Shown: in pieces, positions 1-6,833 of the stretch
How the letters are laid out: each line of letters opens with the position of its first letter
Position numbering within the stretch: position 1 is the stretch's first letter
Origin: an uncultured Alphaproteobacteria bacterium
Lineage (GTDB): Bacteria; Pseudomonadota; Alphaproteobacteria; CALKHQ01
Reading direction: 5' to 3'
DNA: 9,747 nucleotides
NCBI GenBank assembly: GCA_937988735.1
Contig: CALKHQ010000048.1
Span: 1-9,747 of the forward strand
Position numbers and translations under genes: made by a program
The notes under the pieces: generated by a model
Databases searched by the model: none
What the model saw: the letters and a program-made list of their open reading frames with translations, nothing else
What the model was told of the DNA's origin: nothing

Positions 1-1398
<1,398 letters not shown>

Positions 1399-1440
1399 GT
1401 CGATACCTGCCTTGCCCAAGAGTCGTTAGGTTGCCGGCGT

Positions 1441-3333
1441 TCAATCGCCGCTGTCCGCCGTCCGGGATGCGATGGTCTGAAGCGCGCTGTCGCTCAGCGC
1501 CTGCGCCTGTCGCTCCTGCTCCGCGAGTTCCGCGATGCGACGGTGAGCACGGTCGGGGTCCGTCAGGAAGTCGGCTTTCGCCCGCTCCTTGTCCAAACGA
1601 ACCTCCGAAGCCATCAGGCCATGAAAATACCACGACCATCCACGCAACGCTTCATCCGCCGACGCCTGAGGCGCAGCAGACTTGGCGTGCACGTAGATGC
1701 GGTCGGTCATCAGCCAATCGAGCACCTGGCCGAGCCCGTGCGCACGTAAGTGGCGATACATTGCCGCCGTGTCAATCCCCGACTCGGGGTTTGCCGCGCG
1801 CAGCGCCGCGGCGGCGTCCGGGTGCTCGGCATGCCAGGCGACCACCGCGTCGCGCAGACGTGCGAGGTCCGGGTCGGCGATGACCAGCGCCGACAGCGGC
1901 TCGTAGATCCGGTCCACGATTTCCGGGTGGTTCACCGCGATCGCGAGCAGGATGACGATCGGGTCGTCTGTCTTGCGCAGGGACTCGAGCAGCGCCCGCC
2001 GCGACCGCACCGGGACCGTCACCGGCTCCGCCGGGCGGCGCCGGCGCTCGGGCCGGGTCCACCCCGGGCGCAGCATGCTGCGCAGCCGGTCGCGCAGCAT
2101 CAGGTTGTAGTGCTGGCGGACGGTGGGGTCGGCGATGCGCGCCGCCTGGCGGCGGAGGTCGGCCTCCAGCGCCGCGCGCTGCTCCGGCGTGTCGAGCCGC
2201 CGCGCGGCGCGGGCGCTCTCCCACACCAGGTCGATCAGCGGCCGGGTCTCCCCGATCGCGCGCGCAAGCCCGGTGGCGCCGGCGGTGCGCAGCAGGCTGT
2301 CCGGGTCCGCGCCCGGCGGCAGGCTGACGAAGCGCAGCGACTTGCCCGGCTTGAGCAGCGGCAGCGCCCGGTCGGCCGCGCGGGCGGCGGCGCGGGTGCC
2401 GGCGGCGTCGCCGTCGAAGCAGAGCACCGGCTCGTCGGCCGCGCGCCACAGCAGCTCGAGCTGGCGCTCGGTCCGCGCCGTGCCCAGCGGCGCGACGGCA
2501 TGGCGGAGCCCGGCGCGGTGGAGGGCGATCACGTCCATGTAGCCTTCGACCGCGATGATGGCGCCGGCGGCCCGCGCGGCCGGGCGGGCGGCGTGCAGGT
2601 TGTAGAGCAGTGCGCCCTTGTGGAATATCTCGGTGTCCGGCGAGTTCAGGTACTTGGCCGGGGAGTCGCCCATCGTGCGGCCGCCGAAGCCGACGATCCG
2701 GCCGCGGTCGTCGGCGATCGGGAACATGATCCGGTCGAAGAAGTAGTCGCGCAGCGGGCCGCCGTCGGCCGGGCGCTTCATCAGGCCGGTGGCGACGAGC
2801 TGGTCGTCGGTCGCCCCCTTCTGCTGCAGCGCCGCCCTGAGCCGACCGCGCTGGTCCGGGGCATAGCCGAGGCGGAAGGTGCGGATCGTCGCCTCGTCGA
2901 GCCCGCGGCCGGCGAGATAGGCGCGGGCTGCGGCGCCCTCCGGCCCGGCCAGCGCCTGCTGGAACCAGGCGCAGGCCGCCTCCAGGATGTCGTGCAGCGT
3001 CTGCCGGCGTGCGGTGGCGGCCCGGTCCTCGGCGGTCTGGGCAGGGAGCGCAAGGCCGGCGTCGGCGGCAAGGCGGCGCACCGCGTCGGGGAAGCTCAGC
3101 CCCTCCGTCTCCATCACCCAGTCGATGACGCTGCCGTGGGCGCCGCAGCCGAAGCAGTGGTAGAAGGCCTTGCTGTCGCTGACGGTGAAGGAAGGCGTCT
3201 TCTCGCTGTGGAACGGGCACAGGCCCGTCGCCTCGTCGCCGTTCCGGCGGAGCTGGACGCGCCGCGCCACATAGTCGCTGAGGCGCAGGCGGTCGCGCAG
3301 CTCCTGCAGGAAATCGGCCGAGAAGGTCGCCAT
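1441..3333 (-). CDS. dnaG: DNA primase DnaG
   Basis: Primase makes the short RNA primers for leading and lagging strand synthesis and works with the replicative helicase DnaB. The protein is 630 residues, normal for the family. The N-terminal CHC2 zinc-binding domain has C39, H42, C60 and C63 (CPFH ... CFGCG). The RNA polymerase core begins near residue 110 and contains FDRIMFPI and KYLNSPDTEIFHKG (227-240). The Toprim fold has the EGYMD motif (E263 to D267) and DGDAAG (D307, D309), the metal-binding acidic residues. The C-terminal part (about 450-620) should be the helicase-binding domain. The frame is open further upstream to 3411, but the start at 3333 (MATFSADFLQELRDRL) matches the usual DnaG N-terminus. 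The Shine-Dalgarno site is weak, as may happen for a gene read within an operon. It lies 47 bases after yqeY and 42 before rpoD. Confidence 0.98.
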   Translation of the reverse strand: MATFSADFLQELRDRLRLSDYVARRVQLRRNGDEATGLCPFHSEKTPSFTVSDSKAFYHCFGCGAHGSVIDWVMETEGLSFPDAVRRLAADAGLALPAQTAEDRAATARRQTLHDILEAACAWFQQALAGPEGAAARAYLAGRGLDEATIRTFRLGYAPDQRGRLRAALQQKGATDDQLVATGLMKRPADGGPLRDYFFDRIMFPIADDRGRIVGFGGRTMGDSPAKYLNSPDTEIFHKGALLYNLHAARPAARAAGAIIAVEGYMDVIALHRAGLRHAVAPLGTARTERQLELLWRAADEPVLCFDGDAAGTRAAARAADRALPLLKPGKSLRFVSLPPGADPDSLLRTAGATGLARAIGETRPLIDLVWESARAARRLDTPEQRAALEADLRRQAARIADPTVRQHYNLMLRDRLRSMLRPGWTRPERRRRPAEPVTVPVRSRRALLESLRKTDDPIVILLAIAVNHPEIVDRIYEPLSALVIADPDLARLRDAVVAWHAEHPDAAAALRAANPESGIDTAAMYRHLRAHGLGQVLDWLMTDRIYVHAKSAAPQASADEALRGWSWYFHGLMASEVRLDKERAKADFLTDPDRAHRRIAELAEQERQAQALSDSALQTIASRTADSGD

Positions 3334-3363
3334 CGCAGGTTCGTGCCCGGAATTGCCGGCGAC

Positions 3364-3377
3364 GCCCGCCGGCGGGT
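3364..3377. repeat. Short GC palindrome in yqeY-dnaG gap
   Basis: A perfect 12-base palindrome (CCCGCCGGCGGG at 3365-3376) sits in the 47-base gap between yqeY and dnaG. In RNA it could form a small stem, but it has no real loop and no T-run follows, so a full terminator is unlikely. It might affect processing or readthrough between the two genes. GC-only palindromes of this size are expected by chance in such a GC-rich sequence. Confidence 0.3.
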
Positions 3378-3380
3378 GGA

Positions 3381-3836
3381 TCAGGCTAGCCGCTCGCGCA
3401 GCAGGCCGCACGCCTTTCGTGGATCGATCCGGCCGTGATAGCGCTCCTGCATCACGGTCATCACGCGGCCCATGTCCTTCGGGCCCTTCGCGCCGAGCTC
3501 GCCGACCAGGGCGTCGATCACCCCGCCCAGTTCCTGGTCGTCGAGCTGCTCGGGCAGGAAGCGGCTGATGACCGCGATCTCCTCCCGCTCCTGCTCCGCC
3601 AGCTCCAGCCGGCCGCCCCGCTCGTACAGCTCGATGCTCTCCCGGCGCTGGGCGATCATCGTGTTCAGCATTGCGATGATGTCGTCCTCGAGCAGCCCCT
3701 CCGGGCGGCCCCGGGCACGCGCGGAGGCATCGCGGTCGGCGATCGCGGTCTGGATCAGCCGCAGGGTGGCGACGGCACGGTCGTCGCCCGCAGCCAACGC
3801 CGCCTTCAGCGCCTCGCCTATCCGTTCCCGCAGCAT
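3381..3836 (-). CDS. yqeY: GatB/YqeY domain protein
   Basis: A 151-residue protein of the YqeY family, which shares a domain with the C-terminal tail of the GatB/GatE subunits of tRNA-dependent amidotransferases; that tail contacts tRNA. The exact role of stand-alone YqeY is not settled, and no amidotransferase gene is nearby. The typical family block is present: QRRESIELYERGGR (63-76), then EQEREEIAVISRFLPEQL (81-98), and GPKDMGRVM near 118-126. The length is standard for the family. The ATG at 3836 has a GGAG five bases upstream, so the start is well supported. It is the first gene of a run with dnaG and rpoD, in the position where gammaproteobacteria such as E. coli carry rpsU. Confidence 0.95.
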   Translation of the reverse strand: MLRERIGEALKAALAAGDDRAVATLRLIQTAIADRDASARARGRPEGLLEDDIIAMLNTMIAQRRESIELYERGGRLELAEQEREEIAVISRFLPEQLDDQELGGVIDALVGELGAKGPKDMGRVMTVMQERYHGRIDPRKACGLLRERLA

Positions 3837-3884
3837 GAAAACTCCGTCCCCCTTGCGGCCGCGAACGCTACACGGACTCGCGGC

Positions 3885-3909
3885 CCGATGTCGACATCGG
3901 CGACCGATG
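3885..3909. promoter_or_regulatory. Cluster of inverted CCGATG half-sites (possible operator)
   Basis: A perfect 16-base palindrome, CCGATGTCGACATCGG, occupies 3885-3900. A third half-site, CCGATG, follows at 3904-3909, so CATCGG-CGA-CCGATG forms a second inverted repeat that shares the middle half-site. The cluster covers the predicted transcription start and touches the predicted -10 of the yqeY operon, where a repressor would normally act. Alternatively, the palindrome would form an RNA stem at the 5' end of the leader. I do not recognise the motif as a known binding site. Confidence 0.4.
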
Positions 3910-3936
3910 CATTAACCTCTTGGACTTAATGAACAA
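3909..3936 (-). promoter_or_regulatory. Candidate promoter of the yqeY-dnaG-rpoD operon
   Basis: On the minus strand, TTGTTC (3936-3931) and TAATGC (3914-3909) are separated by 16 bases and resemble sigma-70 -35 and -10 elements. Transcription would start near 3902, giving a leader of about 65 bases before the yqeY ATG. The strongest support is that this is the only clearly AT-rich strip in the intergenic region. An alternative -10, TTAATG, is shifted by one base with a 15-base spacer. Prediction by eye only. Confidence 0.5.
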
Positions 3937-4101
3937 TGTAGCGCGCCGAAATCCCGGGGCACGCGCGGGCCGGATCGCCCCGGATGACCGGCCCTGCGGG
4001 AGGTTGAAATGGCGCACCGGAGGAGGGGAGCAAGGGTCTTTCCATCCGCCCGCGACGGGCCAATCTGAGGCGGTGCCGGCGCGGCATCCGGAGGCTGCGG
4101 G

Positions 4102-4130
4102 TTGCATCCCCGGGGCGCGCGGTCTAGAAG
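4102..4130 (+). promoter_or_regulatory. Candidate carA promoter
   Basis: TTGCAT (4102-4107) and TAGAAG (4125-4130) are separated by exactly 17 bases, the preferred sigma-70 spacing. The -10 shares four of six bases with the consensus, and the -35 shares the leading TTG. Transcription would begin near 4137, leaving a leader of about 20 bases, too short for a pyrimidine-sensing attenuator. Prediction by eye only. Confidence 0.4.
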
Positions 4131-4155
4131 CACAGCCGCCAGAGACAGGACGCCG

Positions 4156-5337
4156 ATGACCCTCATTGCAAGCGAAACCAGGAGCCAGAGCGACACGCCG
4201 CCGCCCGGTGCGACAGCGGTGCTGGTGCTCGCCGACGGCACGGTCATCTGGGGCCGGGGGATCGGCGCGGCGGGCTCGGCGGTGGGCGAGATCTGCTTCA
4301 ACACCTCGATGACGGGCTATCAGGAGATCCTGACCGATCCCAGCTACGCCGGGCAGATCGTCACCTTCACCTTCCCGCACATCGGCAACGTCGGCGCCAA
4401 TGCGGAGGACGTGGAGTCGGCGAACGCCCCGGCGGCGCGCGGCTGCATCCTCCGGATGAGCATCACCGAGCCGTCGAACTACCGGGCGACGCGCCACCTC
4501 GACGACTGGCTGAAGGCGCGCGACCTCGTCGGCATCACCGGAGTGGACACCCGGGCGCTGACCCGGCGGCTGCGCGACAGCGGTGCGGTGAACGGCGTCG
4601 TGGCCCACGATCCGCACGGCCGCTTCGACCTCGACGCGCTGCGGGCGGAGGCCACGGCCTGGCCCGGGCTGGAGGGCATGGACCTCGCCCGTGAGGCGAG
4701 CTGCACCCAGACCTATCGCTGGGACCAGTCGCTCTGGGCCTGGGGGCAGGGCTACGGCAGGCTGGCCGAGCCGAAGCGGCATGTGGTCGCCATCGACTTC
4801 GGCGCCAAGCACAACATCCTGCGCTGCCTTGCCGACCTCGGCTGCGCGGTGACGGTGGTGCCCGCGACGGCGACGGCCGAGGAGGTGATGAGCCACCGGC
4901 CGGACGGCATCTTCCTTTCCAACGGCCCGGGCGACCCGGCGGCAACCGGCGTCCATGCGGTGCCGGTGATCCGCGAGCTGATGGCCACCGGCAAGCCGAT
5001 GTTCGGCATCTGCCTCGGGCACCAGCTCATGGCGCTCAGCGTCGGCGGCCGCACCTGCAAGATGCCGATCGGCCACCGCGGCGCGAACCACCCGGTGAAG
5101 GACCTGGCGACCGGGGTGGTCGAGATCACCAGCCAGAACCACGGCTTCGTGGTGGTGCCGGAAAGCCTGCCGCCGGAGGCGGAGGTGACGCACATCTCGC
5201 TGTTCGACGGTTCGATCGAGGGCTTCCGTCTGAAGGACCGCCCGTTCTTCGCGGTGCAGTACCATCCCGAGGCGAGCCCCGGCCCGCACGACAGCCACTA
5301 CCTGTTCCGGCGCTTCGTCGAGCTGATCGACGGCTGA
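4156..5337 (+). CDS. carA: Carbamoyl-phosphate synthase small (glutaminase) subunit CarA
   Basis: CarA hydrolyses glutamine and passes ammonia to CarB, which makes carbamoyl phosphate for arginine and pyrimidine synthesis in the cytoplasm. The protein is 393 residues, the usual size. The N-terminal CPSase small-chain domain carries CFNTSMTGYQEILTDPSYAG (48-66 region) and FPHIGNVGAN. The C-terminal class I glutamine amidotransferase domain (about 208-390) has FLSNGPGDP, the nucleophile C286 in ICLGHQ, SQNHGF at 326-331, and the H370/E372 pair in QYHPEASPGP, so the catalytic triad is intact. The ATG at 4156 has AGGA five bases upstream; an upstream TTG at 4102 is in frame but falls inside the predicted promoter. 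It is transcribed away from the yqeY operon. carB is not in the window, so the large subunit must be encoded elsewhere. Confidence 0.98.
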   Translation: MTLIASETRSQSDTPPPGATAVLVLADGTVIWGRGIGAAGSAVGEICFNTSMTGYQEILTDPSYAGQIVTFTFPHIGNVGANAEDVESANAPAARGCILRMSITEPSNYRATRHLDDWLKARDLVGITGVDTRALTRRLRDSGAVNGVVAHDPHGRFDLDALRAEATAWPGLEGMDLAREASCTQTYRWDQSLWAWGQGYGRLAEPKRHVVAIDFGAKHNILRCLADLGCAVTVVPATATAEEVMSHRPDGIFLSNGPGDPAATGVHAVPVIRELMATGKPMFGICLGHQLMALSVGGRTCKMPIGHRGANHPVKDLATGVVEITSQNHGFVVVPESLPPEAEVTHISLFDGSIEGFRLKDRPFFAVQYHPEASPGPHDSHYLFRRFVELIDG

Positions 5338-5358
5338 TCGGGGCCCCGCGGACCCGAT
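5337..5358 (+). terminator. Possible weak stem-loop after carA
   Basis: ATCGGG (5337-5342) and CCCGAT (5353-5358) form a six-base inverted repeat with a ten-base loop right at the carA stop codon; an inner CGGGGCCCCG palindrome competes with it. No T-run follows, so intrinsic termination would be inefficient at best, and readthrough into the lipoprotein gene is possible. Confidence 0.25.
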
Positions 5359-5383
5359 GACAGGCACGGCGATCGGGTATCTG
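5357..5383 (+). promoter_or_regulatory. Weak candidate promoter for the lipoprotein gene
   Basis: ATGACA (5357-5362, five of six bases of the -35 consensus) and TATCTG (5378-5383) are 15 bases apart, which is short for sigma-70. The 99-base gap after carA leaves room for a separate promoter, but co-transcription with carA is equally possible. Low certainty. Confidence 0.2.
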
Positions 5384-5436
5384 CAGCAGCCCTTCCCGTC
5401 CTGCCGTCCGCGTCCTTCCGTCCAGGGAGCGGCGCG

Positions 5437-5949
5437 ATGATCCGGCGCGCGGCGATCACCGGGCTGCTGCTGCCGCTTGCCGGCTGCGCCAGCCTGACCG
5501 AACCCGCGGTGTGGACGGTGGAGGACCTGGCGCGGGCGATCGAGGCCAATCTCGCCAGCGTGGCGCAGGAGGTCTCCGGCGAATGGGTGCCCAGGGGCGG
5601 CGACTGCGCGACCGACGGCTTCACCATGACCCTCGGCGACGACCGGCCGGCGTTCCTGCCGGACGTGACGGCGCTGGCAGCGCTGGTTCCGGACGCCGTC
5701 CTCACCTACGACGGGGAGACGGGCGACATCCAGCGCTACCGCCTCGGCCCGCCGGGGCCCGACCAGGCGATCATCCTGCGCGACCGGTGGAACGACGGGA
5801 TCACCTGGCACCGGGGCAACGGGGACGTGATGGAGCTCCACCCCCACTACCTCGCCTTCCACAGCGGCCGGCTCACCCTCCACCTCGACGACGACACCAT
5901 CCGCATCCGGCTGGACGGGGCCTCGCTGCTGGAGTTCGAGCGCTGCTGA
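5437..5949 (+). CDS. Predicted lipoprotein of unknown function
   Basis: I do not recognise this 170-residue protein. Its N-terminus has two arginines, a short hydrophobic stretch and a lipobox ending LAGC with the lipid-accepting cysteine at position 17, so it is probably a membrane-anchored lipoprotein; the residues after the cysteine are A and S, which in gammaproteobacteria would favour the outer membrane. The mature part is about 150 residues and has no further membrane segment. A helical strip (27-46) is followed by a probably beta-rich part with motifs such as LTYDGETGDIQRYRLGP and LTLHLDDDTIRIRLDG, compatible with a small sandwich or barrel fold. Two more cysteines, C57 and the final residue C170, could form a disulfide. 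The ATG is preceded by AGGGAG with a seven-base spacer, and codon use is like the neighbours, which supports a real gene. It lies 99 bases after carA; no functional link is evident. Confidence 0.8.
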   Translation: MIRRAAITGLLLPLAGCASLTEPAVWTVEDLARAIEANLASVAQEVSGEWVPRGGDCATDGFTMTLGDDRPAFLPDVTALAALVPDAVLTYDGETGDIQRYRLGPPGPDQAIILRDRWNDGITWHRGNGDVMELHPHYLAFHSGRLTLHLDDDTIRIRLDGASLLEFERC

Positions 5950-6014
5950 GGCCGGCGCGCCTTCGCCTCCCCCGGACAGGGGCGCGCGCTGACGCCCGGC
6001 CGATTCAGGTGATT

Positions 6015-6038
6015 GCGCCCGCCTTCGGGCCCGGGCGC
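6015..6038. terminator. GC hairpin between convergent genes
   Basis: The 96-base gap between the lipoprotein gene and the convergent GST gene contains GCGCCC (6015-6020) paired with GGGCGC (6033-6038), and an alternative inner stem GCCCG-CCTT-CGGGC at 6017-6030. Its position between two converging stop codons suits a bidirectional terminator. There is no clear T-run on either side, so the call stays tentative. Confidence 0.35.
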
Positions 6039-6045
6039 AGGAACG

Positions 6046-6708
6046 CTACTTCTCGTCCTTCTCGATGACCCACGGCTCGTCGTGGGCGTCCTTGGCCCAT
6101 TCCTTCATCGCCGGCTGCTCGCGCATGTGCGCGGCGTAGGCCGCCGCCATCTCCGGCATGTCGATGGCGTAGCTGTAGAAGCGCCAGACCACGGGCGCGA
6201 ACATCATGTCGGCGATGGTGTAATGGCCGAACAGGAAGCCTTCGTCGCCTTCCTGGTCGCCGTAGGTCTTGCGGCAGTCGCGCCAGATCGCGCAGATGCG
6301 CTGGATCTCCAGCCGGACGCTGTCGCCGATGGGGAAGGCGCTGGGCTTGCGCCGGATGTTCATCGGCAGCGTCTTGCGCAGGTCGGCGAAGCCGGCGTGC
6401 ATCTCGGCGGAGATGGAGCGGGCGTGGGCGCGGGCCAGCCGGTCCTCCGGCCACATCCGCGCCTCGGGGAACAGCTCCGCCAGATACTCGCAGATCGCGA
6501 GCGAATCCCAGATCGCGCGCCCCTCGTGGATCAGCGCCGGCACCTTGCCGGACGGGGTGTAGCGCAGGATCTCCTGCCGGGTGTCGTCCTGGTCCAGCGG
6601 GACGACCGTCTCCTCGAATGGCTGCCCGACGTGGCGCAGCGCGAGCCAGGCGCGCAGGGACCAGGAGGAGTAGTTCTTGTTGCCGATGACGATGTGAAAC
6701 ACGCTCAA
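6046..6708 (-). CDS. Glutathione S-transferase family protein
   Basis: A 220-residue cytosolic protein with the two-part GST layout. The N-terminal thioredoxin-like domain (about 1-82) has GNKNYSSWSLR at 9-19, where the serines sit in the position of the catalytic serine of Ser-type GSTs, the cis-proline loop KVPAL (P57), and the DSLAI glutathione-contact site (D68, S69). The helical C-terminal domain (about 90-210) has SAEMHAGFADLR and YTIADMMFAPVV, the N-capping and hydrophobic-staple region. The substrate cannot be told from sequence. It may conjugate or reduce electrophiles with glutathione. The start is a TTG at 6708 with GGAGG five bases upstream; a GTG two codons later is possible but has poorer spacing (11 bases). 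It is divergent from the aminopeptidase gene and convergent with the lipoprotein gene. Confidence 0.92.
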   Translation of the reverse strand: MSVFHIVIGNKNYSSWSLRAWLALRHVGQPFEETVVPLDQDDTRQEILRYTPSGKVPALIHEGRAIWDSLAICEYLAELFPEARMWPEDRLARAHARSISAEMHAGFADLRKTLPMNIRRKPSAFPIGDSVRLEIQRICAIWRDCRKTYGDQEGDEGFLFGHYTIADMMFAPVVWRFYSYAIDMPEMAAAYAAHMREQPAMKEWAKDAHDEPWVIEKDEK

Positions 6709-6713
6709 TACCG

Positions 6714-6718
6714 CCTCC
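6714..6718 (-). promoter_or_regulatory. Ribosome binding site that fixes the GST TTG start
   Basis: GGAGG on the minus strand with a five-base spacer to TTG at 6708-6706. It decides in favour of TTG over the GTG at 6702-6700. Confidence 0.65.
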
Positions 6719-6768
6719 GCGGCGCAGTGGTCGATAGGGCCAGCGGGCGCTGCCGGAGCTTCCGAAGG

Positions 6769-6798
6769 TTGCGGCCGCGCGGCGATCGTGCATGTTAC
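6769..6798 (+). promoter_or_regulatory. Weak candidate promoter for the aminopeptidase gene
   Basis: TTGCGG (6769-6774) and TGTTAC (6793-6798) are 18 bases apart; each matches about half of the sigma-70 consensus. CATGTTA is the least GC-rich spot in the 125-base divergent gap. I found no matching candidate for the GST gene on the other strand. Confidence 0.25.
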
Positions 6799-6821
6799 CG
6801 CCTGGCGCGCGGGACGACGAT

Positions 6822-6828
6822 GGGAGAG
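6822..6828 (+). promoter_or_regulatory. Ribosome binding site that fixes the pepA TTG start
   Basis: GGGAGAG lies five bases before the TTG at 6834. An in-frame TGA stop occupies 6831-6833, directly before that TTG, so translation cannot begin further upstream in this frame. Confidence 0.7.
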
Positions 6829-6833
6829 TTTGA

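Larger units (their letters stand above)
3837..4155. other. Divergent intergenic region between yqeY and carA
   Basis: This 319-base stretch has no convincing gene. It holds the promoters for two divergent transcripts. The strip 3911-3940 is about 70% A+T in a window that is otherwise very GC-rich. Next to it, at 3885-3909, are three CCGATG/CATCGG motifs. The part from 3945 to 4100 is GC-rich and shows purine-rich blocks such as GGAGGAGGGG at 4019-4028, but no start codon there opens a convincing reading frame. A candidate carA promoter lies at 4102-4130. I see no known riboswitch or tRNA in it. Confidence 0.7.

Noticed and set aside
1620..1660. Possible internal promoter for rpoD inside the 3' part of dnaG (TATTTT on the minus strand).
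   Set aside because: The nearest -35-like TTGCGT is only 12 bases away, and no heat-shock type motif is visible.
1750..3438. Plus-strand open frame of 562 codons opposite dnaG.
   Set aside because: Antisense shadow of dnaG; compositionally biased, with no recognisable domain.
3875..3879. GANTC sites (CcrM methylation motif) in the yqeY leader and at 1420-1424 before rpoD.
   Set aside because: The motif also occurs inside several genes here (for example near 1790, 1981 and 2663), so these positions are not special on present evidence.
3912..3929. Possible CtrA box with two TTAA cores.
   Set aside because: The spacing is ten bases and not the seven of the known CtrA motif; kept only as an inverted repeat.
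3920..4159. Small plus-strand frame of 79 codons in the carA leader.
   Set aside because: It starts with TTG without a Shine-Dalgarno site, overlaps the carA start and has no recognisable sequence.
3868..5883. Minus-strand open frame of 671 codons opposite carA and the lipoprotein gene.
   Set aside because: It covers a confirmed carA gene and the divergent promoter region, and its sequence is biased and motif-free.
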